NCBI GenBank assembly: GCA_045540715.1
Contig: JAZQHT010000010.1
Coordinates: 62,001 to 126,000, forward strand
Source: UMGS1279 sp045540715
GTDB lineage: Bacteria; Bacillota; Clostridia; Oscillospirales; Acutalibacteraceae
DNA length: 64,000 nucleotides
Reading direction: 5' to 3'
The position numbers and the translations under genes were made by a program. This document shows, one piece after another, positions 16,741 to 24,937 of the stretch (position 1 is its first letter; each line of letters begins with the position of its first letter). Under the pieces are notes generated by a model that saw nothing but the letters and a program-made list of their open reading frames with translations, did not search any database and was not told the DNA's origin.

Positions 16741-17568
16741 ATGATTATTTATGCGGACGTTTTAATTGCGGTAAATATAATTATAAACTTTTTGCTTTTA
16801 ATGTTAACGGCAAAGGTGTGCAAAACGGGGTATAATCTTTTAAGAATTGTGGCATCTTGCTTTTTAGGTGGACTTTTTTCTTTATACATATTTTTACCCG
16901 AGCAACATATTTTAATTGAACTGGCGATTCGTACGACCGTTTGTTTAATACTTACGTTTATTGCGTTTGGCTTTAATAATATTAAGTTTTTTATAAAGGC
17001 TTCTTTTTGTTATTTTCTATCTAATATGCTTTTTGGCGGCATTGTTTTTGCCGTTTGGAGTTTATTTAAACCTGGCGGAATAATTATTAATAACGGCATG
17101 GTATATTTTGATATTTCGCCCATTATATTAATTTCTACTACGGTAATTAGTTATTTTTTAATAACCTTAATTACACGTTTTACAAAATCTTCGGGAAACC
17201 AAAACAATAAATATAGTTTGCAAATATTTTATAAAGATAAAAAAATTATTGCTAACTGCCTATTAGATACCGGTAATTCTTTAACAGATAACATAAGCGA
17301 CCGCCCTGTTATATTAATAAACAAAAGTTTAGCATTTTTACTTTTAGAAGAAGAATTAGCAGTTGAAACCGTACCAAAAAGCAAGGTTCAAGGTTTTAGG
17401 GTAATCCCCTATTATTCGGTTGAGCACAAAGGACTTTTGCCGGCTTTTAAAGCCGATTATATTATAATTAACAACCAAAAAATATATTCGGTAATAGTTG
17501 CGGTAACAAACACCGATTTTAAAGATTATGACGGGCTTATAAGTGAAACTTTATTAAACAATAATTAG
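16741..17568 (+). CDS. spoIIGA: Sporulation sigma-E factor processing protease SpoIIGA
   Basis: A 275-residue membrane aspartyl protease that removes the pro-sequence of sigma-E in the mother cell after a forespore signal. Five membrane helices fill about residues 1-145, and a cytosolic domain carries the catalytic aspartate in LLDTGNSLTD (Asp 176). The identity is supported by its place 10 bp upstream of sigE. The length is slightly shorter than in Bacillus. Transcription is expected from the extended-spacer promoter at 16692-16724. Confidence 0.93.
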   Translation: MIIYADVLIAVNIIINFLLLMLTAKVCKTGYNLLRIVASCFLGGLFSLYIFLPEQHILIELAIRTTVCLILTFIAFGFNNIKFFIKASFCYFLSNMLFGGIVFAVWSLFKPGGIIINNGMVYFDISPIILISTTVISYFLITLITRFTKSSGNQNNKYSLQIFYKDKKIIANCLLDTGNSLTDNISDRPVILINKSLAFLLLEEELAVETVPKSKVQGFRVIPYYSVEHKGLLPAFKADYIIINNQKIYSVIVAVTNTDFKDYDGLISETLLNNN

Positions 17569-17578
17569 GAGTGTTTTT

Positions 17579-18280
17579 ATGAAAATAAGATATTATATTT
17601 CAAAATTTTTAAGCAAACTTTTTAAAAAGAATATACACTATATTAACGGCCCCGAAACCTTGCCCCCACCCTTAACTGCAACCGAAGAAGAAAAACTGTT
17701 TTTGCGGCTTAAAAACGAACCAGAAGAAGTGAGACAATTACTTGTTATACATAATTTGCGGCTTGTTGTATATATTGCAAAAAAATTTGACTGCAAACAA
17801 GCAGGTCTTGAAGATTTAATTTCTATTGGCACAATAGGACTTATAAAGGCGGTTAACACCTTTTGTCCTGATAAAAATATTAAACTTGCAACCTATGCTT
17901 CGCGGTGTATTGAAAATGAAATTTTAATGTATTTAAGAAAATCGGTTAATATAAAATCTGAAATCTCGCTTGATGAACCCCTTAACGTTGATTGGGACGG
18001 CAACGAATTACTGCTTTCTGACGTATTAGGTTCAGGACCTGATGAAGCATATAGATTAGTTGAAGCCGAAGACGAACTAAATGAACTTAAAAAGATGGTT
18101 TTAGAGCTTCCCCCGCGTGAACGCCAAATTATGCAAATGAGATTTGGACTTTTTGGAATAAGAGCCTTAACCCAAAAAGAAATTGCCGATAATTTAGGTA
18201 TTTCACAATCTTACATTTCAAGGCTCGAAAAAAGAATAATTTCAAAATTAAAAAGAAGTTTAGAAAAAGCAGGAGCGTAG
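17579..18280 (+). CDS. sigE: RNA polymerase sporulation sigma-E factor
   Basis: A 233-residue sigma-70-family factor active in the mother cell. The N-terminal pro-sequence is amphipathic and basic (about 1-20) and precedes the conserved HYINGPETLPPPL region. Region 2 contains EDLISIGTIGLIKAVNTF and KLATYASRCIENEILMYLRK, and region 4 ends with TQKEIADNLGISQSYISRLEKR. Its position after spoIIGA matches the spoIIG operon. Its presence indicates a sporulating lineage. The stop codon lies within a terminator-like hairpin. Confidence 0.96.
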   Translation: MKIRYYISKFLSKLFKKNIHYINGPETLPPPLTATEEEKLFLRLKNEPEEVRQLLVIHNLRLVVYIAKKFDCKQAGLEDLISIGTIGLIKAVNTFCPDKNIKLATYASRCIENEILMYLRKSVNIKSEISLDEPLNVDWDGNELLLSDVLGSGPDEAYRLVEAEDELNELKKMVLELPPRERQIMQMRFGLFGIRALTQKEIADNLGISQSYISRLEKRIISKLKRSLEKAGA

Positions 18281-18296
18281 AAAAAATCTACGCTCC
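18272..18296. terminator. Hairpin between convergent sigE and serine dehydratase genes
   Basis: 9-bp stem GGAGCGTAG / CTACGCTCC (18272-18280, 18288-18296) overlapping the sigE stop codon. The downstream plus-strand sequence is T-rich but interrupted (TCAATTTATTTT), so termination is likely but not certain. Confidence 0.55.
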
Positions 18297-18301
18297 TCAA
18301 T

Positions 18302-19735
18302 TTATTTTATATTTATTTTTGCAAGTCCCGCTTCACTTGTTTCGCGGTAAGAGGGTTTTAAATCGCGACCTGTTTCGCGCATGGTTTCAATAATATTATC
18401 TAAAGAAATTTTTCTTGTACTCCATAGCAAACTTGCAAGGTTAACCGCGTTAATTGCTCTCATTGCGGCTACCGCATTTCTTTCGATACAAGGAATTTGA
18501 ACTAGTCCGCAAATTGGGTCACAGGTAAGTCCCAAATGATGCTCAATTGCAATTTCGGCGGCATACTCAATTTTTTCAATATCTAATTCATATAATTCGC
18601 CAAGTGCCGCTGCCGCCATTGCACAAGCCGTTCCAACCTCCGCTTGACAACCGCATTCCGCACCCGAAATTGAAGCGTTAGTTTTTATTAAGTTGCCGAT
18701 GATTCCTGCAGTTATTAAGGCCTTAACAATTTGATCATCTGTAAAACTGCTTTTATTTTGATGATAATAAAGCACCGCAGGTACTACCCCCGAAGCTCCG
18801 CAAGTTGGTGCCGTTACAATAGTTTCGCCCGAAGCATTTTGCTCACTAACAGCAAAGGCATAGGCGCAAACCATACGGTTTTCCTTTGTTTGAGCGCTTT
18901 CGTCTATATGCTGACTGCTTAAAAGAGTTTTTGCCTTGCGTTGCAAATTAAGTCCACCCGGCAAAATACCATCTGCTTTTAAGCCTTCTTTTATAGACTC
19001 CTTCATTTGTTGCCAAACCTTATGCATATACTCCACAAAGCCTTCGCCCTCTGTTTCAATTGCATAGTCGTATAGGCGCATATTATTTTTTGTAATATAT
19101 TCGTATATATCGTGAAATTTATCTAACTTATAAATTCTTTCGGGTGGTATATAGTCGCTTTTCTCAAACATTATACTTCCACCACCAATGCTATATATTT
19201 TTTCGGTGGCTAAAAGGTTATTTTCTTTAAAAACCTTAACACTCATGGCGTTGGGATGGTAAAGATTAGTTTCGCTATAATCAAATTTAATATTAACCTT
19301 TTTAGGGGCTAGGGTTTTTAAAATAACGGTGTCGGTGCCATGGCCTTCTCCCGTTTTTGAAAGTGAGCCGTATAAAGTTACTTCAAAATAATCGGCATCA
19401 ATATACTTTTTTAATAAAATTTTACAGGCGTTTTCTGGGCCTATTGTGTGAGAAGAAGACGGGCCTCTTCCAATTTTATATAGCTCGGTTAAAGATTCCA
19501 TACCGTTTTTTGTTTTTATATTTTTTTCAACTTCGTTTTCACTATAAAAATATTCAATAGATACACCAAAAACTTTAGAAAGGCGATAAATATTTTCGCT
19601 TGAAGGCATAGAAATACCCTTTTCCCATTTTGAAATTGCGCGATTACTTATACCTAGTTTTTGAGCAAGTTCTAATTGTGAAAGCCCGTGTTGTATTCTT
19701 AACTGCTTTAATTTTTTAGAAATAACTGAATTCAT
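18302..19735 (-). CDS. sdaA: Iron-sulfur L-serine dehydratase fused to an XRE DNA-binding domain
   Basis: A 477-residue fusion. Residues about 8-62 are an XRE/Cro-type helix-turn-helix (LRIQHGLSQLELAQKLGIS...ISKWEKG). Residues about 80-477 are a single-chain [4Fe-4S] L-serine ammonia-lyase that converts serine to pyruvate and ammonia. The substrate loop GRGPSSSHT (89-97) and cluster cysteines C363, C405 and C416 are present. The 42- and 11-residue spacings match those I recall for the Legionella enzyme (343, 385, 396). The fused regulator and the repeated TCAACYA sites over the promoter suggest self-regulation. Start ATG follows AAAGGGT. Confidence 0.92.
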   Translation of the reverse strand: MNSVISKKLKQLRIQHGLSQLELAQKLGISNRAISKWEKGISMPSSENIYRLSKVFGVSIEYFYSENEVEKNIKTKNGMESLTELYKIGRGPSSSHTIGPENACKILLKKYIDADYFEVTLYGSLSKTGEGHGTDTVILKTLAPKKVNIKFDYSETNLYHPNAMSVKVFKENNLLATEKIYSIGGGSIMFEKSDYIPPERIYKLDKFHDIYEYITKNNMRLYDYAIETEGEGFVEYMHKVWQQMKESIKEGLKADGILPGGLNLQRKAKTLLSSQHIDESAQTKENRMVCAYAFAVSEQNASGETIVTAPTCGASGVVPAVLYYHQNKSSFTDDQIVKALITAGIIGNLIKTNASISGAECGCQAEVGTACAMAAAALGELYELDIEKIEYAAEIAIEHHLGLTCDPICGLVQIPCIERNAVAAMRAINAVNLASLLWSTRKISLDNIIETMRETGRDLKPSYRETSEAGLAKINIK

Positions 19736-19748
19736 TATTTTTACCCTT

Positions 19749-19828
19749 TGGTTGATTTTTTGTTTCTTTAACTCAACTATACATCAAAAAACAGCAAAAT
19801 TCAACCATTAATTTCAACCAATAGTTGA
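19749..19828. promoter_or_regulatory. Five TCAACYA operator-like sites at the sdaA promoter
   Basis: Copies of TCAAC(C/T)A in either orientation lie at 19749-19755 (reverse), 19773-19779, 19801-19807, 19814-19820 and 19822-19828 (reverse). The last two form a compact palindrome TCAACCA-A-TAGTTGA. One copy covers the -10 box, one the -35, the palindrome lies upstream and one copy downstream of the expected start. The XRE domain of the adjacent gene is the obvious candidate binder. Confidence 0.65.
19776..19804 (-). promoter_or_regulatory. Promoter of the XRE-serine dehydratase gene
   Basis: TTGAAT (19799-19804), 17-bp spacer, TATAGT (19776-19781). Both hexamers overlap TCAACYA sites. Confidence 0.7.
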
Positions 19829-19835
19829 TTTTTTA

Positions 19836-20897
19836 TTAATTTGACAAATCTAAAATCAACTTTGAGAGAATATTGATTTCTTCTTTATTATTAAAAACCG
19901 AAGGTGAAACTCTAACCGCACCCGTATTTATTGTGCCAATGGTTCTATGAGCAAGTGGCGCACAGTGAAGTCCTCCACGTACTGCAATACCGTTTTTATT
20001 CAAGCTTTCTGCAATCTCTTCTGAATGTTTGCCTTCTATATTAAAACTTACTATTGGGACAGTGTTCTTTGTAGGCTCTAACGAAACAATATTAACCTTC
20101 CTTATAGATCTTAAGTTTTCATAAAGGACTTTGCACAAATAATGTTCATAAGAAAAAGCATCGGTTCTTTTAATAAATTCAAGTCCTGCGTTAAGTCCCA
20201 TAATACCGGGTAAATTTTGGGTGCCGCTTTCTAGACGGTCGGGTAAAAATGGCGGCATATCTTCGCTTTCTGATAAACTGCCGCTACCACCACTTATGAT
20301 TAAATTTTTAGGTGTTTTATTGGCAATTAAAACACCAATACCCATCGGGGCATAAAAGCCCTTGTGCCCTGCAATTGCTATATAATCTGCAACTTTAGAT
20401 TTTATGGGCAAAACACCCGCAGTTTGTGCGGCGTCAACAATAAAAATAAGGCCGTTTTGCTTACAGTATTTTCCTATTTCTTCAATATCAAAAACCTTTC
20501 CCGTAACGTTTGAAGCGTGGGTACAAACAACCGCTTTTGTGTTTTTATTTACAACTTCTTTGGGGTGTTTATAAAAAACTTTATACCCTTTTTTACTACA
20601 CGGTCTAAGCACCGAATTGTGTTCAAAACCTGATATTGCAACTTCGCCAATTATATCGTTTATTGCAATATTTAAAGCCATTGTGCACCCCGAAGTAAAA
20701 ACGATATTTTCTGCACTGCAGTTAAAAAAATCTGCTAAATTTTTGCGTGTTTTAAATATTTCCTCCGCAGCCTTTAGCGATAAATCATGACCGCTTCTAC
20801 CCGGATTTGCCGAATAATTTTTTAGTGCATTATTAACTGCATTTATAACCATTTTGGGCTTTGTGCCAGTGGTAGCGGCATTATCTAAATATATCAA
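19836..20897 (-). CDS. Cysteine desulfurase-family PLP enzyme
   Basis: A 353-residue class V aminotransferase-fold enzyme that takes sulfur (or selenium) from cysteine. It begins IYLDNAATT, as family members do. The PLP lysine is in IAIAGHKGFYAPMG, and the substrate-binding RSGTQN-like segment is LESGTQNLPG. The active cysteine is probably in VRGGLHCAPLAH. The start is TTG at 20897, since AGGTGG is correctly placed and the family N terminus begins there; an upstream GTG at 20906 would overlap that site. It follows a DUF3343 gene, a pairing that suggests sulfur or selenium handling. Confidence 0.85.
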   Translation of the reverse strand: MIYLDNAATTGTKPKMVINAVNNALKNYSANPGRSGHDLSLKAAEEIFKTRKNLADFFNCSAENIVFTSGCTMALNIAINDIIGEVAISGFEHNSVLRPCSKKGYKVFYKHPKEVVNKNTKAVVCTHASNVTGKVFDIEEIGKYCKQNGLIFIVDAAQTAGVLPIKSKVADYIAIAGHKGFYAPMGIGVLIANKTPKNLIISGGSGSLSESEDMPPFLPDRLESGTQNLPGIMGLNAGLEFIKRTDAFSYEHYLCKVLYENLRSIRKVNIVSLEPTKNTVPIVSFNIEGKHSEEIAESLNKNGIAVRGGLHCAPLAHRTIGTINTGAVRVSPSVFNNKEEINILSKLILDLSN

Positions 20898-20906
20898 CCA
20901 TACCAC

Positions 20907-21113
20907 CTAAATTTCTAAAACGCCAAGTATTTTAACGCCATTTTGTTTTAAAATTTCAATCGCCTTTTTATCTACAATTACACCGTAACCGCAACCAAGC
21001 CGTTTTAAATTGTTTGGTTGCCGCTTAATTTCTGTTTTTATACCATAATTTTTCAATATATCTCGGGCTAAATATGCTTTTGTGATACTGCCCGTTATAA
21101 CAAAACTTTTCAT
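20907..21113 (-). CDS. DUF3343 putative Se/S carrier-like protein
   Basis: A 68-residue protein. Its pattern, an N-terminal strand FVITGSITKAYLARDIL, a basic middle KRQPNNLKRLGCGYGVIV with a single conserved cysteine, and a C-terminal strand VKILGVLEI, matches the DUF3343 family. These proteins are usually encoded beside cysteine desulfurases or selenium genes and are thought to carry sulfur or selenium. The direct role is unproven. It is the first gene of a two-gene operon; its stop overlaps the next gene's ribosome site. Confidence 0.75.
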   Translation of the reverse strand: MKSFVITGSITKAYLARDILKNYGIKTEIKRQPNNLKRLGCGYGVIVDKKAIEILKQNGVKILGVLEI

Positions 21114-21133
21114 TTTAAACTCTCCTTTATTAT

Positions 21134-21162
21134 ATATTATGTTTTTAAATTGCTTTTGGCAA
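21134..21162 (-). promoter_or_regulatory. Promoter of the DUF3343-desulfurase operon
   Basis: TTGCCA (21157-21162), 17-bp spacer, TAATAT (21134-21139). Confidence 0.55.
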
Positions 21163-21168
21163 AAAAAC

Positions 21169-21197
21169 TTGCATTATTGCATTATTAGATATATAAT
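21169..21197 (+). promoter_or_regulatory. Promoter of ricT
   Basis: TTGCAT (21169-21174), 17-bp spacer, TATAAT (21192-21197), 30 bp before the start codon. It abuts the divergent promoter of the DUF3343 gene. Confidence 0.75.
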
Positions 21198-21227
21198 AAA
21201 TTAGTATTAAATATTATGGAGGATACT

Positions 21228-22070
21228 ATGTCCGAAGTTATTAGCATTAAATTTAAACAAGAAGGCAAAGAATATTACTTTGACCCTTGTGATAAAAAAT
21301 ATAACGTTGGCGAAATGGTTGTGGTTACAACCAGCAAAGGCACAGAGTGCGCAACCGTTTCTAAATCTAACCACGAAGTGCCGGAAAGTCGCATCATAAA
21401 GCCTCTTTGCAAGGTTGAAAGGCGCGCCAATAACGACGATCTTAAAAAGATTGAGCAAAACAAAGAAAAAGCACAAAAAGCTTTTGCCGTTTGTGAAGAA
21501 AAAATTGCTTCTCACGGGCTTGATATGAAGCTTGTTGACGTGGAAGTTAGTTTTGACTCTAATAAAATGACCTTCTGCTTCACTTCTGATGGCAGAGTTG
21601 ATTTTAGAGAGCTTGTTAAAGACCTAGCTGCAAGTTTTCACACACGCATTGAACTTAGACAAATTGGTGTTAGAGATGAAGCAAAAATGCTTGGTGGTCT
21701 TGGTATTTGCGGCCAACCATTTTGTTGTTCAAGATTTTTGGATGATTTTCAACCGGTTTCTATTAAAATGGCAAAAGAACAAGGTTTGTCTTTAAACCCA
21801 ACAAAAATTTCGGGTTGTTGCGGACGTCTTATGTGTTGCTTAAAATACGAGCAAGACGCTTACGAATATTTAATTAAAACAACCCCTAAAAAAGGTTCAA
21901 CCGTTATAACTGAAGATGGCGAAGGAACGGTGCTTGACGTAAATCTTTTAAAAGGCAACCTTATGGTGCGTGTAGGCGAAGATGGTATTCCAACAAAATA
22001 CCATAAATCAGAAGTAAGATTTAAAAAGCAACCAAAACCTATAGTAGCAGAAGAAACCGAAAAAGAATAA
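21228..22070 (+). CDS. ricT: PSP1-domain protein RicT (YaaT)
   Basis: A 280-residue PSP1-domain protein. In Bacillus it forms the Y-complex (RicA/RicF/RicT) that carries Fe-S clusters, guides RNase Y and promotes Spo0A phosphorylation. The core motif RDEAKMLGGLGICGQPFCC and the cysteine-rich SGCCGRLMCCLKYE are present; these cysteines are likely cluster ligands. I chose the ATG at 21228, preceded by GGAGG, over an ATG four codons earlier that overlaps the ribosome site. The basic/acidic tail (PKPIVAEETEKE) is variable in the family. Confidence 0.92.
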   Translation: MSEVISIKFKQEGKEYYFDPCDKKYNVGEMVVVTTSKGTECATVSKSNHEVPESRIIKPLCKVERRANNDDLKKIEQNKEKAQKAFAVCEEKIASHGLDMKLVDVEVSFDSNKMTFCFTSDGRVDFRELVKDLAASFHTRIELRQIGVRDEAKMLGGLGICGQPFCCSRFLDDFQPVSIKMAKEQGLSLNPTKISGCCGRLMCCLKYEQDAYEYLIKTTPKKGSTVITEDGEGTVLDVNLLKGNLMVRVGEDGIPTKYHKSEVRFKKQPKPIVAEETEKE

Positions 22071-22076
22071 TTTTTT

Positions 22077-22106
22077 GAGCAGATTTTTTAATCTGCTCTT
22101 TTTTTA
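22077..22106 (+). terminator. Terminator of ricT
   Basis: 9-bp stem GAGCAGATT / AATCTGCTC with TTTT loop and a nine-T tail. Confidence 0.9.
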
Positions 22107-22173
22107 TTGGAAAAACTTAAGAAAAAGCTGCAAAAGCTAAAAAAATAAAATTAGAAAAAGATAAAAAAAGCAA

Positions 22174-22207
22174 GAAAAGCCTTTAAATAAAAGGCTTTTC
22201 TTTTTTT
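22174..22207 (+). terminator. Second terminator at the left edge of the phage cassette
   Basis: 11-bp stem GAAAAGCCTTT / AAAGGCTTTTC with an AAATA loop and T run. The 65 bp between this and the ricT terminator is A-rich and holds no credible gene. The phage genes are thus insulated from ricT. Confidence 0.85.
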
Positions 22208-22228
22208 ATTTTTATAAGAAAAAGTCGG

Positions 22229-22257
22229 GTCGAAAACTGCGGCTTTGTTTTTATAAA
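22229..22257 (+). promoter_or_regulatory. Possible promoter of the phage cassette
   Basis: TATAAA at 22252-22257 has GTCGAA at 22229-22234, 17 bp upstream. This is not a sigma-A -35 but GGTCGAA matches the 0A box TGTCGAA at 6 of 7, and in Spo0A-activated promoters an 0A box overlaps the -35. Such 7-mers are not rare here, so this is weak. Confidence 0.3.
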
Positions 22258-22290
22258 ATGTTGTTACCACAAAGAAAGGAGAAATGCTTT

Positions 22291-22521
22291 ATGCCCAAAA
22301 GAAAGGATGTTAAGGACTGTTTAAAACAACTTCTTAACTCCACCTTTAAAGAAGACGGACAAAATTTAAGCGGCAGTATGATACTTGCTAAAGGCCTTTT
22401 TACTTCTGCTAAAGGCGGTAACGTACAAGCTTTAAAAACCATTTTAGAAATAACAGAAGAAGAAACCGAAAACAAAACCCTTTCTAAACTTTATAAAGCA
22501 TTAACAGAAAACGATGTATAG
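22291..22521 (+). CDS. Small phage protein, candidate small terminase subunit
   Basis: A 76-residue charged, helical protein beginning MPKRKDVKDCLKQLL, with SAKGGNVQALKTILEIT in the middle. Its size and its place as the first gene before the large terminase suggest a packaging-initiation (small terminase) protein, but I see no diagnostic motif. I chose the ATG at 22291, preceded by AAAGGAG. It overlaps the next small gene by 8 bp. Confidence 0.5.
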   Translation: MPKRKDVKDCLKQLLNSTFKEDGQNLSGSMILAKGLFTSAKGGNVQALKTILEITEEETENKTLSKLYKALTENDV

Positions 22522-22669
22522 ATGCATAAACTGCAAAAGGCTTTTAGAAGAAGGTATTTTGGTTGAAAACCATTTAACAAACGACGAATTTTACGTGGTT
22601 GAAGAGGTTTGCCCGTTTTGCTTTAACTACATTTATGAAACAGAAGAAGGTGATGAAAATAGTAATTGA
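22514..22669 (+). CDS. 51-residue zinc-ribbon phage protein
   Basis: A very short gene, overlapping both neighbours. ATG at 22514 lies inside the end of the preceding gene and the TGA at 22667-22669 lies inside the terminase gene. The protein starts MYRCINC and carries a second pair in VCPFC: CxxC at residues 4-7 and 33-36, a two-knuckle zinc ribbon. Overlapping translation-coupled packing of three genes supports reality. Role unknown; small zinc proteins occur near terminases in other phages. Confidence 0.6.
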   Translation: MYRCINCKRLLEEGILVENHLTNDEFYVVEEVCPFCFNYIYETEEGDENSN

Positions 22670-24008
22670 AAAACTCTCGTCTAAACAAAAGCTTCTTTTA
22701 AAGTGGTGCCACAAGGAAAACAGTTTTGACAACGTTATTTGCGATGGAGCTGTTAGAAGCGGAAAAACAATAATTATGGGTATATCGTTTATTCATTGGG
22801 CAATGCGATATTTTAACGGCAAAAACTTTGCAATTTTAAGCAAAACCATACGCTCGTGTGAACGCAACATTATAACTCCCCTGCTTTCGTGTAGCGACGT
22901 TACCGATTATTTTAGTTTAGATTACAGCCGCACTAACGGTGTTTTAAAAATTAAAAGCAAAGACAAAGAAAACACCTTTTATTTATTTGGCGGCAAAGAC
23001 GAATCGTCTTTTAGTTTAATTCAAGGTATAACCCTTTCCGGCGTTATGTTTGACGAAGTGGCTTTAATGCCCAAAAACTTTGTTGAACAAGCGGTGGCCC
23101 GTACCCTTTCTGAAAAGGGGGCAAAACTTTGGTTTAACTGCAACCCCGAAAACCCTAACCACTGGTTTTATAAAGATTGGATTATGGATGCAAAGGGCGA
23201 AAACAAGAAAAACAGCCTTTATATTCACTTTTTAATGGAAGATAACCCAATTTTATCGGGTGCTCAAATTTCAAAAGCTAAAAGTTTGTATAGCAGTGTC
23301 TTTTTTGAACGCTATATTTTAGGCAAATGGGTGCGTGCAGAAGGCCGTATTTACGACGATATTAAAGAGTTAATAACCGACAACAAACAGTTTGCAAAAG
23401 AGAAAATTGTTGTTGGTATTGACTTTGGCGGCAATAAAAGCAAAACCGCTTTTGTGGCAACTTTAATACTTAAAAATTTTGAAGGCCTTTATGTAATTGC
23501 CGACCACAAAGTTAGTGGCAAAAAAGGTGAAATTGATATTGAAAGAATTGCAAACGAGCTTTGCGTTTTTATTGATAAAGTAAAAGAAAAAACATCATTT
23601 TATCCTGACGAAATAAGGGCTGATAGTGCAGAACAATATTTAATTAATTCTTTACGAAAAAGCCTTTATAAAAAAGGAATAAATATTTCTTTACGCGATA
23701 GTGATAAGGGTAAAATTTTAGACCGAATTCGTTGTACCGACACCCTTATTAAAAACAAAAAACTTTTTATAAATAAATCTTGCAAATATTTAATTGCGGG
23801 GCTTGAAAATGCCGTTTGGTGCGAAAAAGCCGCAGAAAAAGGCATTGACTTACGTCTTGACGATTTTACAAGCGACATTGATATACTTGATGCCTTTGAA
23901 TATTCTTTTTCGCCACACATTAGAAATCTTACACCACAAATATTTAAACCTTTAAAAGATCGCGGTGGCATTTTGCGGTCCGATGATTTTAAAGGTTATT
24001 GGAGTTAA
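22653..24008 (+). CDS. terL: Phage terminase large subunit
   Basis: A 451-residue DNA-packaging motor and nuclease. Walker A is GAVRSGKT (residues 32-39) and Walker B is in LSGVMFDEVALMP. The RNase-H-like nuclease domain starts VVGIDFGGNKSKTAFVATL, with further acidic residues in DEIRADSAEQYLI and FTSDIDILDAFEYS. The pattern is of the PBSX/terminase-3 type. I chose the ATG at 22653, spaced after AGAAGG, because the longer frame upstream overlaps the zinc-ribbon gene. The full domain set suggests an intact enzyme. Confidence 0.92.
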   Translation: MKIVIEKLSSKQKLLLKWCHKENSFDNVICDGAVRSGKTIIMGISFIHWAMRYFNGKNFAILSKTIRSCERNIITPLLSCSDVTDYFSLDYSRTNGVLKIKSKDKENTFYLFGGKDESSFSLIQGITLSGVMFDEVALMPKNFVEQAVARTLSEKGAKLWFNCNPENPNHWFYKDWIMDAKGENKKNSLYIHFLMEDNPILSGAQISKAKSLYSSVFFERYILGKWVRAEGRIYDDIKELITDNKQFAKEKIVVGIDFGGNKSKTAFVATLILKNFEGLYVIADHKVSGKKGEIDIERIANELCVFIDKVKEKTSFYPDEIRADSAEQYLINSLRKSLYKKGINISLRDSDKGKILDRIRCTDTLIKNKKLFINKSCKYLIAGLENAVWCEKAAEKGIDLRLDDFTSDIDILDAFEYSFSPHIRNLTPQIFKPLKDRGGILRSDDFKGYWS

Positions 24009-24020
24009 AAAGGAGACATT

Positions 24021-24212
24021 ATGGAGATTATTTTTTACGTTTTAATTTTAATACCCTTATTTTGTTTTGGATTTATCTTAGGCTTTACGAAAAGTAGCAA
24101 GGTGAAAACCAAAGAAAAAACATATAACTACTACTTTAATGAAGAAGAAAAAATTAACGATTTTGCCGATTTTTTAAATTACGACGGCAGTAATAAAAAA
24201 GGAGATAACTAA
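24021..24212 (+). CDS. Small single-span membrane protein of the phage cassette
   Basis: A 63-residue protein with one N-terminal membrane helix (about 3-24, IIFYVLILIPLFCFGFIL) and a polar tail. Preceded by AAAGGAG. It overlaps the next gene by one base (TAATG). Not recognised. Confidence 0.55.
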   Translation: MEIIFYVLILIPLFCFGFILGFTKSSKVKTKEKTYNYYFNEEEKINDFADFLNYDGSNKKGDN

Positions 24213-24919
24213 TGGAAGAACAAGTAACTTTAAGTTCAGTAGATACGGGCACCACACCAGATACTACTGCTGATAATATTGACACCGCCTCTACTGATTT
24301 AACCACCACGTTAAACGAGTCAGAGCCATTTGTAACCGTAAAATACAACCACCAACAGAAAAATTATTCTTTAAAAGAAGCTGCCGACATTATTCAAAAA
24401 AATATGCACTTTGATTCATCAATAAAAAAGTTGCAGTTTTTAGCAAACAGTAAGGGTCAAAAATTACCCGAGCTTGTTAACGAGATTTTTGAAAATGCCG
24501 AAACCAAAGAAATTGAACGGTTACAAGAAGAATTTGCGGACAATGAAGAAGGATTTATTTCTGCCTTAAATTCCCGCAAAGAAAAATTTGAAAGGGCATT
24601 TTTAGAGATGCTAAAAGAAGAGGAAGCACCCAACCTAAACCAGCGGTTAGCTGACGAATATTTTGAATTATTAGAATACTTCCCCGATATTAAAGGCATT
24701 GAAGAAATACCCGACGAGGTGCTTAAAACAAGTGCCGAAAGTCAAAAAAGTCTTGTGCTTTGCTATGCAATTTTTAAAGCAAAGGAACAAGCAAAACTTT
24801 TACAAGGGGCAAAAAAAGAACAACAAAACAATATAAGCTCTGCCCCGTCTTTAAGCTCTACTTCTGTTGCCGGTGAAGACCCGACAATTTTAGCCATGCT
24901 TAAAGGAATCAGAAAATAA
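24212..24919 (+). CDS. Acidic phage protein, candidate scaffolding protein
   Basis: A 235-residue acidic, mostly helical protein placed directly before the capsid gene. The N-terminal 40 residues are Thr/Asp-rich and look disordered. Residues about 75-140 are likely coiled coil (ETKEIERLQEEFADNEEG), and the C-terminal part is Ser-rich. Low complexity, acidity and position fit a capsid scaffolding protein. No sequence motif proves it. Confidence 0.5.
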   Translation: MEEQVTLSSVDTGTTPDTTADNIDTASTDLTTTLNESEPFVTVKYNHQQKNYSLKEAADIIQKNMHFDSSIKKLQFLANSKGQKLPELVNEIFENAETKEIERLQEEFADNEEGFISALNSRKEKFERAFLEMLKEEEAPNLNQRLADEYFELLEYFPDIKGIEEIPDEVLKTSAESQKSLVLCYAIFKAKEQAKLLQGAKKEQQNNISSAPSLSSTSVAGEDPTILAMLKGIRK

Positions 24920-24937
24920 AAAGGAGAATAAAAAATT

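Noticed and set aside
22107..22170. A-rich Lys-coding stretch as a small gene at the left edge of the phage cassette
   Set aside because: Every frame breaks within a few codons and it lies between two terminators.
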